DNA of 64,000 nucleotides from Clostridia bacterium (GTDB lineage: Bacteria > Bacillota > Clostridia > Christensenellales > Aristaeellaceae). Numbering within the stretch: position 1 is the first letter of the stretch; the number at the start of each line of letters is the position of its first letter. Location of the stretch: contig JAFYFC010000053.1 of the NCBI GenBank assembly GCA_017543905.1, forward strand, positions 1 through 64,000. The letters are read 5' to 3'. The notes under the pieces were generated by a model. That model was not told the origin of the DNA. It saw only the letters and a list, made by a program, of their open reading frames with translations, and searched no databases. A program made the position numbers and the translations under genes. Shown here in pieces: positions 17,759 to 26,184 of this stretch.

Positions 17759-18619
17759 TCAGTCGTTCTGCACGGCTATTTTTACGCCGTCAGTATATGA
17801 TTTGTGTATCGCGTTCAATACCTTTACCGGCTTTATCAGCTCTTCGTATTCATGCGGAGGCTTGCCGCTTAGTACCATCTGCCGGAATTCGAGCAGCTCC
17901 TGCCTGAAGCAGTCGCCGAGATCGTGGGTATATATGCTGCGCGTTTCTTTTTCGGCGTATACGCTGACAGTGTACGCATGTGAAGAAGTGTACTGTCCCA
18001 TAACGTCGAATTCGCCGTAATCGAATATCACGCTCACCCGCTTCTTCGTATCGTCCGGACAGTACGCGGTCACGGCTTTAACGCCGCTGCCGAACACGGT
18101 AAACATCATTTCAACCAGATGCTGCGAATAGAAGAAAAAGCCCGCGTAAGGATTTACCATATCTATCGGCGCGCCCGCATAGCCGCCCAGCAGCTTGTTT
18201 GACTCTGCAAATTCCCTGAGCGGCTGCAAGCCGGACAGGAATTTAAGACTCGAACCGCCGCATAACAGCGCGCCGCTTTGCTGCGCGCAGTCGATCATTT
18301 CCTGCGCGTGAGCAAGCTCTACCGTGAACGGCTTGTCGATAAACGCCGCGCAGCCCTGTTTGATGTAAGGCAGGGCGTATTCGTAATGATGCTCTCCGTG
18401 ACGCGCCGTTACCAGCACCGCGTCCGCTTTTCCCAAAAACTCGTCGGGGCTTTTCGCCGCGTACGGCGCAAGTCCGGCCTTGAGCAGTCTGCCGTTTGCC
18501 ATGTCGTCGTAACCGTATACGCCGATAAGCTCGATATCCGAAAAAACAGGGTCTTCCTTAATATACTTCGCAAATGCGAACGCGTGGGAGTTTTCCGTTC
18601 CGAGAATTGCTGCTTTCAT
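17759..18619 (-). CDS. Gfo/Idh/MocA family oxidoreductase
   Basis: A 286-residue NAD(P)-dependent sugar/cyclitol dehydrogenase-like protein. The N-terminal Rossmann loop is unusual (AAILGTENSHAFAFAKYI, lacking GxGxxG). The family Lys motif is present as FIDKPFTVELAHAQ instead of EKP. The C-terminal alpha/beta domain contains FYSQHLVEMMFTVFGSGV, supplying the conserved catalytic His. Substrate unknown. It lies 13 bases after the 351-residue family member and 26 bases before the GH43 gene, which suggests that the glycan product is oxidised. The odd nucleotide loop may mean altered cofactor use or a non-redox role. Confidence 0.8.
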   Translation of the reverse strand: MKAAILGTENSHAFAFAKYIKEDPVFSDIELIGVYGYDDMANGRLLKAGLAPYAAKSPDEFLGKADAVLVTARHGEHHYEYALPYIKQGCAAFIDKPFTVELAHAQEMIDCAQQSGALLCGGSSLKFLSGLQPLREFAESNKLLGGYAGAPIDMVNPYAGFFFYSQHLVEMMFTVFGSGVKAVTAYCPDDTKKRVSVIFDYGEFDVMGQYTSSHAYTVSVYAEKETRSIYTHDLGDCFRQELLEFRQMVLSGKPPHEYEELIKPVKVLNAIHKSYTDGVKIAVQND

Positions 18620-18632
18620 AATCCGTCCTCCG

Positions 18633-19688
18633 TTACTCCATAGGGTTCTGTGCGTGGATTTCGTCTATCAGCTTAAGCTGCAAAAGCACCTGCTCCGGGG
18701 TGATCTCCATCGGCCGGTTCTGCGTGAGGGCGAGGTAAATCATTTCATAATAGTCAACAACGGCCTTATTGAACGCTCCGGCTTCGACCTCTGTTTTGAC
18801 CTCGTGCCAATCCAGCTTTTCAGAACAATACGCAGGCGTCCTGTCCTCCTTGCACAGCGGGTCAAGTATCCGCGGTCTGTCGGGCAGCTCGGAACGAATA
18901 AGATACTTGTATTCTATCTCTCCGGTCGTGGCGCGCAGACTGCCGTTTTGAGCCATGATCTTGTATGTGTAAGGCGCATAGCAGTCGCAGCTTGAGATTT
19001 CGATGTCGATAAGCGGCTTTCCGGGTACGGTCAGGATGATCTTCGCGTAATCCTCGGCGTCGCCGCTCGTATTGTATCTGCCCAGCTTGGAGAAAACGTT
19101 TACGTTTTCAGGAAAGCCCAGCAGGTCCAGCGCCTGATCCAGCGGATGCGGTCCGGTATTGCGCACGTTTCCGCCGGCGTATATGTCCGAGGTCTGCCAG
19201 TCCCATCTGCGCGCAAAGCCGGAGAAGCGTATATTTATCTGCGCTATTTCGCCCAGCACTCCGCTTTCGAGCACGCGCTTTATCTCCCTGTAATACGGAG
19301 CGAAGCGCGATTGCTGGAATACGTTTAAAAGCTTTCCGCTCCTTTTCGCTGTATCGACGACATGCTTGCCGTCCGCGTAAGATTTGGCGAAGGGCTTCTC
19401 GCAGACCACATTGAAGCCGTGGTCGAGCAGGTCGATAGAAACCGGCGCGTGCATATATGAATATGTGCTGTTGACTGCAAGGTCGATGTCTTTTCTGCCA
19501 AACAGCTCGCGGTAATCCTCATACACGTCGCAGCCGTATTCCTCACGCGCGCGTATGCGCCTTTCTTCTATCGCGTCTACGACAGCCACTACGTTATAAT
19601 GCGTATTGTTCGCGCTTCTGAAATACGTGCCGTGTATGTTGCGTCCGCTGCGTCCTTGTCCGATTATTGCAACGTTTAATCTGCTCAT
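18633..19688 (-). CDS. Gfo/Idh/MocA family oxidoreductase
   Basis: A 351-residue oxidoreductase with a standard Rossmann loop (VAIIGQGRSGRNIHGTYF). It has the EKP motif (VCEKPFAKSYADG) and the catalytic signature NTGPHPLDQALDLLG (Asn-Gly-His-Asp pattern). Members oxidise or epimerise sugars, inositols or sugar nucleotides with NAD(P)H. No signal peptide. First gene of the leftward arm of a divergon; its promoter faces that of the amidohydrolase gene across 205 bases. The two neighbouring family members share little obvious identity beyond motifs, so they are unlikely to be a recent duplication. Confidence 0.88.
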   Translation of the reverse strand: MSRLNVAIIGQGRSGRNIHGTYFRSANNTHYNVVAVVDAIEERRIRAREEYGCDVYEDYRELFGRKDIDLAVNSTYSYMHAPVSIDLLDHGFNVVCEKPFAKSYADGKHVVDTAKRSGKLLNVFQQSRFAPYYREIKRVLESGVLGEIAQINIRFSGFARRWDWQTSDIYAGGNVRNTGPHPLDQALDLLGFPENVNVFSKLGRYNTSGDAEDYAKIILTVPGKPLIDIEISSCDCYAPYTYKIMAQNGSLRATTGEIEYKYLIRSELPDRPRILDPLCKEDRTPAYCSEKLDWHEVKTEVEAGAFNKAVVDYYEMIYLALTQNRPMEITPEQVLLQLKLIDEIHAQNPME

Positions 19689-19734
19689 AAGCGTTCCTCC
19701 CGTATCTCCGCCTGTATTCTGCTATCTTTATTAT

Positions 19735-19764
19735 ATTATATTCTGAGGATAAACACAAGCGCAA
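19735..19764 (-). promoter_or_regulatory. Promoter of the leftward oxidoreductase-GH43 operon
   Basis: Minus strand: TTGCGC (19759-19764), 18-base spacer, TATAAT (19735-19740). Confidence 0.65.
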
Positions 19765-19830
19765 TTTTGGATTATTCCGCGTGCATTTTTACCTATTTGC
19801 TTTACCGCAGCATATAATCTCATAAACGTA

Positions 19831-19859
19831 TTGCGCTCTTATCCGCAAGGTGTTATAAT
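19831..19859 (+). promoter_or_regulatory. Promoter of the rightward amidohydrolase-aminotransferase operon
   Basis: TTGCGC (19831-19836), 17-base spacer, TATAAT (19854-19859). The -35 hexamer is identical to that of the divergent promoter. Confidence 0.7.
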
Positions 19860-19893
19860 ATAGCAAACAGAGACAGCGTCCGGAGGTGCAGTT

Positions 19894-20772
19894 TTGATTA
19901 TAGACATACACAATCACGCGGATTATCACGGCTGCAGTGTGCGGGATATGCTTTCGAACATGGATACGTACGGCATAGACGTCACCTGCCTTTTGTCGTG
20001 GGAAGCACCCGTTACCGACTACGATCCCGCCACAAAATACGCGTTTTCACCGCTTTCCGATATGCCCGTGCCTTTTGAAAGGTGCCTGTATTACCGCGAC
20101 GCCGCGCCGGACAGGTTTTTGCTTGGATTCTGTCCTGACCCGCGCAGACCGGACGCGATATCCCGTCTGAGAGCTGCCGTAAAGCTGTTTGATATAAGTC
20201 TGTGCGGGGAGCTTAAGCTCCGCATGATGTACGATAATCCGGACGCACTGCGTATGTACCGCGCGTGCGCCGAATACGCTCTGCCGGTGCTCGTGCATCT
20301 TGATTACGAAATACCAAACGGGCAGAAGCATCCGTGGCCCAATTACTGGTACGGCGGCGGCATCGAAGCGCTTGCGCGCGCGTTGGAGGCCTGTCCGGAA
20401 ACCCTCTTTATAGGTCACGCTCCCGGCTTCTGGGCGCATATATCGAACGACGAACAGTATAAAACCGTTTCTTATCCGCAAGGACCGGTCGTACCGGGCG
20501 GAAGGATCGAACAGCTGCTTGAAAAGTATCCGAATCTGTATTGCGACATATCCGCCGGCTCAGGCTGCCGCGCGCTGGCACGGGACACCGAATTCACGCG
20601 CGGGTTCCTTGCGCGCTGGCACGACCGCGTACTCTTTGGCCGCGATTATTTCGACAACAAGCATCAGGAATTGCTAAACAGTATGCAGCTGCCCGCAAGC
20701 GTCCTATACGATATCTACGAGGGCAACGCCCGCCGCATACTGCGCGGAGGCGATAAAATACGAAGGCGATAG
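19894..20772 (+). CDS. Amidohydrolase-2 family metal-dependent hydrolase
   Basis: A 292-residue TIM-barrel hydrolase or decarboxylase of the ACMSD/amidohydrolase-2 type. Metal ligands are visible in order: DIHNHADYHG (HxH, residues 4-6), PVLVHLDY (His, about 138), LFIGHAPGFW (His, about 172) and VLFGRDYFD (Asp, about 252). The start is a TTG at 19894, set by GGAGG at 19882-19886 with 7 bases spacing; no ATG fits. Substrate unknown. It is followed 30 bases later by a DegT-type aminotransferase. Confidence 0.8.
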   Translation: MIIDIHNHADYHGCSVRDMLSNMDTYGIDVTCLLSWEAPVTDYDPATKYAFSPLSDMPVPFERCLYYRDAAPDRFLLGFCPDPRRPDAISRLRAAVKLFDISLCGELKLRMMYDNPDALRMYRACAEYALPVLVHLDYEIPNGQKHPWPNYWYGGGIEALARALEACPETLFIGHAPGFWAHISNDEQYKTVSYPQGPVVPGGRIEQLLEKYPNLYCDISAGSGCRALARDTEFTRGFLARWHDRVLFGRDYFDNKHQELLNSMQLPASVLYDIYEGNARRILRGGDKIRRR

Positions 20773-20802
20773 ACACTATTACTTTTATGGAGGTGTAGGC
20801 AC

Positions 20803-22119
20803 ATGGAAAAGCTGGCTTTGCTTGGCGGTACTCCGGTTATAACCGGCGAACCCGACGGACTGTTCAAATGGCCCATACTCACTGACGAGGATTTTAAAGC
20901 GGCGATGGAGGTCATCCGCGCAAACAAGTTTTCCGGCACGGACATAACCGAAAAGTTCCAGGAGGAATTTGCGTCCTGGTTAGGCACGGATTATGCGGTC
21001 GCATACTGCAACGGCACTCTCGCGCTCACCTCCGCCATGTTCGCGATCGGTCTTGGACGGGGAGACGAGATCATCTGCCCCACCAAAACCTACTGGGGCA
21101 GCGTATCGCAAGCGATCAATTTCGGAGCCACGCCCGTATTCTGCAACATAAACGATATGCTGAGCATGGATCCGAACGATCTTGAGCGCTGCATATCGCC
21201 GCGTACCAAAGCGATCATGGTCGTGCATTATTTCGCATACCCCTGCGACATGGACGCCATAATGGATATCGCGCGCAGACACAATTTGTACGTAATAGAA
21301 GACGTATCCCACGCACAGGGCGGCATGTACAAAGGCAAAAGGCTCGGCACGATCGGCGATATAGGCGCTATGTCGCTTATGAGCGGCAAATCCTTCGCGG
21401 CAGGTGAATTGGGTATACTGGTGACGAACAAGCGCCGTCTGTACGAGCGCGCGCTCGCATTCGGCCATTACGAGAGAAACAACGCAAAATACATAAGCGA
21501 AAGCGAAGAGCTTTTCCCATACTTCCACATCGCGCTCGGCGGCGCGAAGGGGCGTGCGAATCAGGTTTGCTCGGCGATAGCGCGCGTACAGCTTAAGTAC
21601 TATGACGAACGCTGCGCGGAGATACGCAAAGCGATGAACTATTTCTGGGACAAGCTTGAGGGTCTGCCCGGTATACGCGCGATACGCGTCGACGAATCCA
21701 CCGGTTCGAACATGGCAGGCTGGTACTGTCCGCACGGACTGTACAAATCCGAAGAGCTGCACGGGCTTTCAGTAAACCGCTTCTGCGAGGCAGTGCGCGC
21801 GGAGGGTTATCACGGCGGCTGGGACGGCGGCAATTTCTGTCTGCACACGCATCCCTTTTTCAAAACCTTCGACCTGCGCCACGACGGCATGCCAAGCCGC
21901 ATAACGTTTACCGACAGAGACGTGCGTATCGACGACGATAAATGCGCGCCTTCCGAGCATAAGGAATGCTTCTCAGTGCCGTGGTTCAAGCACTGCGATA
22001 AAGAATGGATAGAAAAATATGCTTATGCGTTCGAAAAGGTAATCAGAAACCACGAACAGCTGCTGGACGGCGATCCCGAAAAAGCGCAGGGCGGCAGATG
22101 GTACGGCACCGCAAACTGA
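20803..22119 (+). CDS. DegT/DnrJ/EryC1/StrS-family PLP aminotransferase
   Basis: A 438-residue type I-fold aminotransferase that typically aminates keto sugars or keto-cyclitols. The start ALLGGTPVI is shared with AHBA synthase and StsC-like members. It has YCNGTLALTSAMFAIGLGRGDEIICP in two blocks, IEDVSHAQGG (PLP-binding Asp) and MSGKSFAAGELG with PLP Lys195. The C-terminal part is somewhat long and ends with RWYGTAN. The neighbouring Gfo/Idh/MocA oxidoreductases could supply the keto substrate; this is context, not proof. GGAGGTG lies 10 bases upstream of ATG, and a strong terminator follows. Confidence 0.87.
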   Translation: MEKLALLGGTPVITGEPDGLFKWPILTDEDFKAAMEVIRANKFSGTDITEKFQEEFASWLGTDYAVAYCNGTLALTSAMFAIGLGRGDEIICPTKTYWGSVSQAINFGATPVFCNINDMLSMDPNDLERCISPRTKAIMVVHYFAYPCDMDAIMDIARRHNLYVIEDVSHAQGGMYKGKRLGTIGDIGAMSLMSGKSFAAGELGILVTNKRRLYERALAFGHYERNNAKYISESEELFPYFHIALGGAKGRANQVCSAIARVQLKYYDERCAEIRKAMNYFWDKLEGLPGIRAIRVDESTGSNMAGWYCPHGLYKSEELHGLSVNRFCEAVRAEGYHGGWDGGNFCLHTHPFFKTFDLRHDGMPSRITFTDRDVRIDDDKCAPSEHKECFSVPWFKHCDKEWIEKYAYAFEKVIRNHEQLLDGDPEKAQGGRWYGTAN

Positions 22120-22155
22120 TCAAGGCGAGTTTTCGCGCTGCGCGGTAAATTTGAT

Positions 22156-22194
22156 AAAAGCCGGCAAGTACGCATTTGCGCTCTGCCGGCTTTT
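22156..22194 (+). terminator. Terminator of the amidohydrolase-aminotransferase operon
   Basis: AAAAGCCGGCA (22156-22166) pairs perfectly with TGCCGGCTTTT (22184-22194), giving an 11-bp stem with its own A and T tracts, so it could act in both directions. Confidence 0.85.
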
Positions 22195-22247
22195 GATTTA
22201 TTGTATATCAGAAGATATTTCAGCTATTTATCAGCATTCCCTTATCT

Positions 22248-23423
22248 TCATTTTACCTCCTGCCCCGCGAACAGCACAAGCGGCGCAGCGGAAGAAGCGG
22301 CAGTAATATAATACCTGAACGGACGGTCTGCGTGGAATATTCTGTATACCGGTTCTGGCGCATCCACCGCCACTGCGCCGTCAGTCAGTACCGCGGTTAC
22401 GGCAGCCGCCTCCAGCCCGTTTTCGTCGGTCTTGATCCGGGCTTTCTGAATTATGCTTTCAATAAACCAGGGACTGTCGCTCATCACGGAGAAGTCCGCC
22501 TTCAGCGGGTCATATGCGTTCACGGCGCCGCATTCCTTAAGGAATCCGAGAAGCATATCGGCACCAAACGTGCTTTCCGTATCGAGCTTAGGCAGCCACA
22601 AATCCACATAATCGTATTGCGCGGCGGCGTACTTGTCCATCCAATCGGAGTCGTCGCCGAGCACCGCGACAAAATCCAGCCCGCCCTCGATGTGGAGAAC
22701 GACCAATTTGGTTTTATCGTCCTCGTAATAGCGATATCTGTCCTTTGCTTTCATCGTCAGCTTCGTGGTAACGCTTCCGTCCGCACATGTAAACTCCTTA
22801 GGCGAAGTGAAGTATTCTTCAAACGCAGTCGCCCACGCGCTCTTCAGATACACGGCGTTTACCAAAGCGCTGGTGTTTGCGGAAAGATCGTCCGCAATTT
22901 TCGGTATGAGTCCGCCCGTCGCCTTGCCGCACCAGTCGTTTACCGCGTTCGTAATATTCGCCGCGCGTTCGCTGCGTATTTCCGCGCTGTATTTTTTCTG
23001 TACGGCCTGCGCGTATTCGTTTCGAAACTCTCCGGATAAATCGAGATTTACCCAGACGCTGTTCAGAATACGGTAAACGCGCTGCGGAGACAGCTTATCC
23101 CAGAAGGTGTCCGGTGCGGCATAATCGTCGAATGCTTTTATGCTTTCTTCTACGCATGCATACCATTTCTCGGCAGCGGCTTTGGAATCGAACCCGAGCA
23201 TATGCAGAAGCTGCGTCTCAGTTTCCCCTGCCGCGCCTTCAAGCGCAAGCAGGAGCGCAGCGCGAAACGACAGCGGCGAAGCTACAAAATTGTCATCCGG
23301 CACTATCGAGCTGATGTAGCTTATAAAATCGGTGTCGAACGTATCGCTCTCAGCAGCCGATTTCAAGTTGACCGGCACAAGCAGCACAAGCGCGAGCATG
23401 GCGCATAGCACATTTTTCAGCAT
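22248..23423 (-). CDS. Secreted serpin-family protease inhibitor
   Basis: A 391-residue serpin with signal peptide (MLKNVLCAMLALVLLVPVNLKSAAES). Serpin landmarks are present: FVASPLSFRAALLLALEGAAGETETQLL, split around the usual N-P/S-P-S-I site; LVNAVYLKSAWATAF (strand s3A region); and the hinge DENGLEAAAVTAV, with small residues at P15-P9. Then comes a reactive loop, and FHADRPFRYYI matches the HxDRPF motif. The small-residue hinge suggests a working inhibitor that can insert its loop. The P1 residue cannot be fixed by eye (loop segment LTDGAVAVDAPEPV). The start is set at 23423; a longer frame to 23438 adds five residues. Probable target: host or microbial serine proteases in the gut. Confidence 0.9.
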   Translation of the reverse strand: MLKNVLCAMLALVLLVPVNLKSAAESDTFDTDFISYISSIVPDDNFVASPLSFRAALLLALEGAAGETETQLLHMLGFDSKAAAEKWYACVEESIKAFDDYAAPDTFWDKLSPQRVYRILNSVWVNLDLSGEFRNEYAQAVQKKYSAEIRSERAANITNAVNDWCGKATGGLIPKIADDLSANTSALVNAVYLKSAWATAFEEYFTSPKEFTCADGSVTTKLTMKAKDRYRYYEDDKTKLVVLHIEGGLDFVAVLGDDSDWMDKYAAAQYDYVDLWLPKLDTESTFGADMLLGFLKECGAVNAYDPLKADFSVMSDSPWFIESIIQKARIKTDENGLEAAAVTAVLTDGAVAVDAPEPVYRIFHADRPFRYYITAASSAAPLVLFAGQEVK

Positions 23424-23585
23424 AGACGTATCCCCCATACTTTCTATAAATAATACCGTATATACTGACGCATGCGATTCACAACTTGTTCATCCGAATT
23501 AAACGCGCCTGCTAAGCGAGCAAGCCGCGGGCCCGACTGTCACACGCTCATTCATCCGTTATTTGCGCCCGTATATACTTTGTAT

Positions 23586-24626
23586 CTATTCTGCCACGGC
23601 ATATTTATCGAACGCTTTGAAGAAAGCAAGCAGCCTGTCCTGTTTATTCTGAGACCAGGCAAATTTGCCGATCTGCGTACGGATTATGCTTACGCCGCCG
23701 TTCACCGTTTCGTCTACCCACGCCTTTATCTGCTCGTCGCTCATATCCGTGACCTTCCATGCGTAAAGCAGCCAATCGAAAACTACGTCGGTATTGGCTT
23801 TCACGTTTGAAATCGTCAGCTTATCCGATACAGACGGCTGATAGCGCGTGATTCCGATATCTTTTAAGTATCTGAGATGCTCCGGCGCAGTCCCTTCACA
23901 GTGCAGAAAACGGTATGTGCCCGTGCTGCGCGTTTCGTAATAGCGTTTCCAGTACGGCAGCACGAATTCCGGCCACAGCGCGGGCGGGATCAGCGCCGCG
24001 AAATCGTCGGCGATATAAGCGCCCGTGCCGGAAACCTCCGGCTGTCCGGTTACCGAGCATGACCAGCGCTGAAACTCGAGTATGCTGTCCGTGATCCTGT
24101 CAAGCAGCTCCTTCGCAAGCTCCGGTTCGTCATATATATCAATGAAAAAATCCTGGCCGCGCATCAGCACCGCAGTCGTGATAACTCCCTGATTTGCCCA
24201 GCCTGATAGCGGAGATATGCTGTGCTCGGGAAAGCTTTCGGCAAGATACTCGTTTACGCGCTGATAATGTATGCCGAGTTCGTTGGCTCCGAAGTCGGTA
24301 TGTGCGGCGCGCTTCATTATTTCGACAGCGTCCTCTATGCTGTCCGCAAACGGCTTTACGTTCGGCTCCGTATCCTCGGGCATAGTGAACGGCGCGCCTA
24401 TGCTTATTAGATGACCGTATGAGATGGGCGCTGCGCCCGGCACGCGCGGTTTGCAAAAAGCGCTGAAATACTTCTCCAATATGTCGTTGGCGCGTTTCCA
24501 CGCCTGCGCGCATTTGTGCGCGTCCATATAGAAGTCATATTCTTTTATGCCGCCCAGATACGGTATCAGATCATGATAAAACTCAAGGGTAGGTCTGAGC
24601 TCAAGCCCGTTATGCATGTATTTCAT
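23586..24626 (-). CDS. Uroporphyrinogen-decarboxylase (URO-D) fold protein
   Basis: A 346-residue TIM-barrel protein of the URO-D/cobalamin methyltransferase superfamily. It starts LRPTLEFYHDLIPYL and contains ISPLSGWANQGVITTAVLMRG, PALWPEFVLPYWKRYYE and RFLHCEGTAPEHLRYLKDIGI. The His-Cys-Glu-Gly stretch occupies the spot where corrinoid-dependent methyltransferases bind zinc (HxC...C). True heme UroD is unlikely, since no heme gene is near. A corrinoid methyl-transfer role is possible, but no corrinoid protein lies nearby. Single gene with its own promoter. Confidence 0.7.
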   Translation of the reverse strand: MKYMHNGLELRPTLEFYHDLIPYLGGIKEYDFYMDAHKCAQAWKRANDILEKYFSAFCKPRVPGAAPISYGHLISIGAPFTMPEDTEPNVKPFADSIEDAVEIMKRAAHTDFGANELGIHYQRVNEYLAESFPEHSISPLSGWANQGVITTAVLMRGQDFFIDIYDEPELAKELLDRITDSILEFQRWSCSVTGQPEVSGTGAYIADDFAALIPPALWPEFVLPYWKRYYETRSTGTYRFLHCEGTAPEHLRYLKDIGITRYQPSVSDKLTISNVKANTDVVFDWLLYAWKVTDMSDEQIKAWVDETVNGGVSIIRTQIGKFAWSQNKQDRLLAFFKAFDKYAVAE

Positions 24627-24646
24627 AATAAACCGCCTCCGCTTAT

Positions 24647-24675
24647 ATTATACATTGAGCTTAGAACGATTTCAA
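24647..24675 (-). promoter_or_regulatory. Promoter of the URO-D fold gene
   Basis: Minus strand: TTGAAA (24670-24675), 17-base spacer, TATAAT (24647-24652); the ATG follows 21 bases later. Confidence 0.7.
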
Positions 24676-24806
24676 GCGCAAACTTCATTCGTCAATCGGG
24701 CATTTCAGAGAGTGGATGTCATAATCAAGTCTCGAGGCAGAAATCGGTATCGTAAGCTGCTACTCAAAACTTTACAGCATTCCCCTCAAATAGCGAAAAT
24801 TAAGTC

Positions 24807-24835
24807 TTGACAAGACGGTGGGACTGTAGTATAAT
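24807..24835 (+). promoter_or_regulatory. tRNA-Pro promoter, full consensus
   Basis: TTGACA (24807-24812), 17-base spacer, TATAAT (24830-24835). Fully consensus and spaced about 58 bases before the tRNA, typical of a strong stable-RNA promoter. Bases 24676-24806 hold nothing I can identify. Confidence 0.85.
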
Positions 24836-24899
24836 AATTTGCGTTGTCAGGAGTTCAGGCATATATCGCCTTGAAATTACTGAAGACACGATATTCTAA

Positions 24900-24973
24900 C
24901 TGGGTGTAGCGCAGCTTGGTAGCGTGCTTGAATGGGGTTCAAGAGGCCGAGAGTTCAAATCTCTCCACCCAGA
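24900..24973 (+). tRNA. tRNA-Pro (anticodon GGG)
   Basis: A complete cloverleaf is readable. The acceptor CTGGGTG (24900-24906) pairs with CACCCAG (24966-24972). The D arm is GCGC/GCGT. The anticodon stem CTTGA/TCAAG encloses loop ATGGGGT with anticodon GGG and G37. The T arm GAGAG/CTCTC has loop TTCAAAT, and A73 is the discriminator. CCA is not encoded. It reads CCC and CCU proline codons. Confidence 0.93.
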
Positions 24974-24980
24974 CGGTCAT

Positions 24981-25011
24981 AAAGGCGTTTCAAGTGACTT
25001 GAAACGCCTTT
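24981..25011 (+). terminator. tRNA-Pro terminator
   Basis: Perfect 14-bp stem (arm AAAGGCGTTTCAAG at 24981-24994, 24998-25011), three-base loop, followed by TTATG. Confidence 0.88.
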
Positions 25012-25200
25012 TATGTGTCTTGCGGAGACTTTTTACCACTTAATTCACCGCAATCGAGAGCATTTTGCTTGAAGCTTAAAATACTGTAATCACTTGCCGG
25101 ATGCATCCGCGATATGAAGCCGCCTCGCAGCAGAGACGGCTTCGTTTTGCGTTTTTGATGTTCAGACAAAGGTTTTATCGTTTTTGCGGCTCGGCGCATA
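25012..25200. other. Gene-free stretch with one orphan hairpin
   Basis: No gene is visible here. GAAGCCG (25116-25122) pairs with CGGCTTC (25137-25143). After one C/A mismatch there are three more inner pairs (CTC/GAG), and GTTTTGCGTTTTT follows on the plus strand. It looks like a terminator or a small RNA end, but no transcript from the plus strand is otherwise evident after the tRNA terminator. Confidence 0.4.
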
Positions 25201-26127
25201 TTACGGCAGGAATTTTCCGGCTGCAAGATACAGGCGGTACCAATCGTTATGCGAAAGAGTCACCTTTACCGCTTCGCACGCGGATTTCATATGCATGGGA
25301 TTCATCGTGCCGAGTATCGCCTGCATTTTGGCGGGATGGCGCAGTATCCATGCTATGGCCACAGCGGTCTTTGAGACGTTTTCTCTTTCCGCTATTTCAC
25401 CCAGCACCTCGTTAAGCTTGGGGAAGTCGGGATTGTCTACGAACATACCCTTAAAAAATCCGTACTGCAAAGGCGACCACGCCTGTATGGTTATATCGTG
25501 CAGACGGCAGTAATCGAGCGTGCCGCCGTCTCTGTCTACAGACATATCGGTGGTTTTATTGTTTACGTAGAGCGTCTGGTCGATAAGCTGGGACTGGTCG
25601 AGCGAAAGCTGAAGCTGGTTGAACACCAACGGCTGCTTCACACACTTTTTGAGCAGCTCGATCTGCATGGGCGGCACGTTGCTTACGCCGAAATACCTGA
25701 CTTTGCCGCTTTTTTCAAGCTTATCGAAAGCGGAGGCCACCTGTTCCGGCTCATATAACACGTCCGGACGGTGCAAAAGCAGCACGTCGAGATAATCTGT
25801 TTTGAGGCGCGTGAGGCTTTCTTCCACACTGACGAGTATGTTTTCTTCCGTCCAGTCGAATTCATGTCTTTCAAAGCGCAGACCGCACTTGCTCTGAAGT
25901 ATTACGTCTTCCCTCTTTAAGCCCGTCTGAGGAAAAGCGTCGCCGAAGCGCTGCTCGGCTTCTCCGTTCCCGTAGCATGTCGCGTGGTCGTAATAGTTGA
26001 CGCCCAAATCGTATGCGTTTCTGATCACTTCCGCAGCGGCTTTCGTGTCGAGCGCAGTCATACGCATACAGCCCTGAATAATGACCGGAGCGTTTTTAGG
26101 CCCGTTTACGACGTTAAGAGTTATCAT
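25201..26127 (-). CDS. Aldo/keto reductase (YdhF-like)
   Basis: A 308-residue NADPH-dependent TIM-barrel oxidoreductase. The catalytic tetrad is visible: Asp and Tyr in NYYDHATCYGNGEAEQRFG, Lys in VILQSKCGLRF and His in LLLHRPDVLYEP. The C-terminal coenzyme site is IAWILRHPAKMQAILGTMNP. No Fe-S tail, unlike the other aldo/keto reductase at 31.5 kb. Substrate unknown. Monocistronic, transcribed away from the esterase gene. Confidence 0.88.
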   Translation of the reverse strand: MITLNVVNGPKNAPVIIQGCMRMTALDTKAAAEVIRNAYDLGVNYYDHATCYGNGEAEQRFGDAFPQTGLKREDVILQSKCGLRFERHEFDWTEENILVSVEESLTRLKTDYLDVLLLHRPDVLYEPEQVASAFDKLEKSGKVRYFGVSNVPPMQIELLKKCVKQPLVFNQLQLSLDQSQLIDQTLYVNNKTTDMSVDRDGGTLDYCRLHDITIQAWSPLQYGFFKGMFVDNPDFPKLNEVLGEIAERENVSKTAVAIAWILRHPAKMQAILGTMNPMHMKSACEAVKVTLSHNDWYRLYLAAGKFLP

Positions 26128-26184
26128 TTCCTCATCTCCCGCACTGTATTATTCCGAGCGGTCAGGTCAGTTTTCACAGATGTG

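Noticed and set aside
20980..21762. 260-codon frame antisense to the DegT aminotransferase
   Set aside because: Shadow frame opposite a gene with clear PLP motifs.
25116..25143. Terminator for the aldo/keto reductase gene
   Set aside because: On the minus strand the hairpin is not followed by a T run; the T tract is on the plus side.
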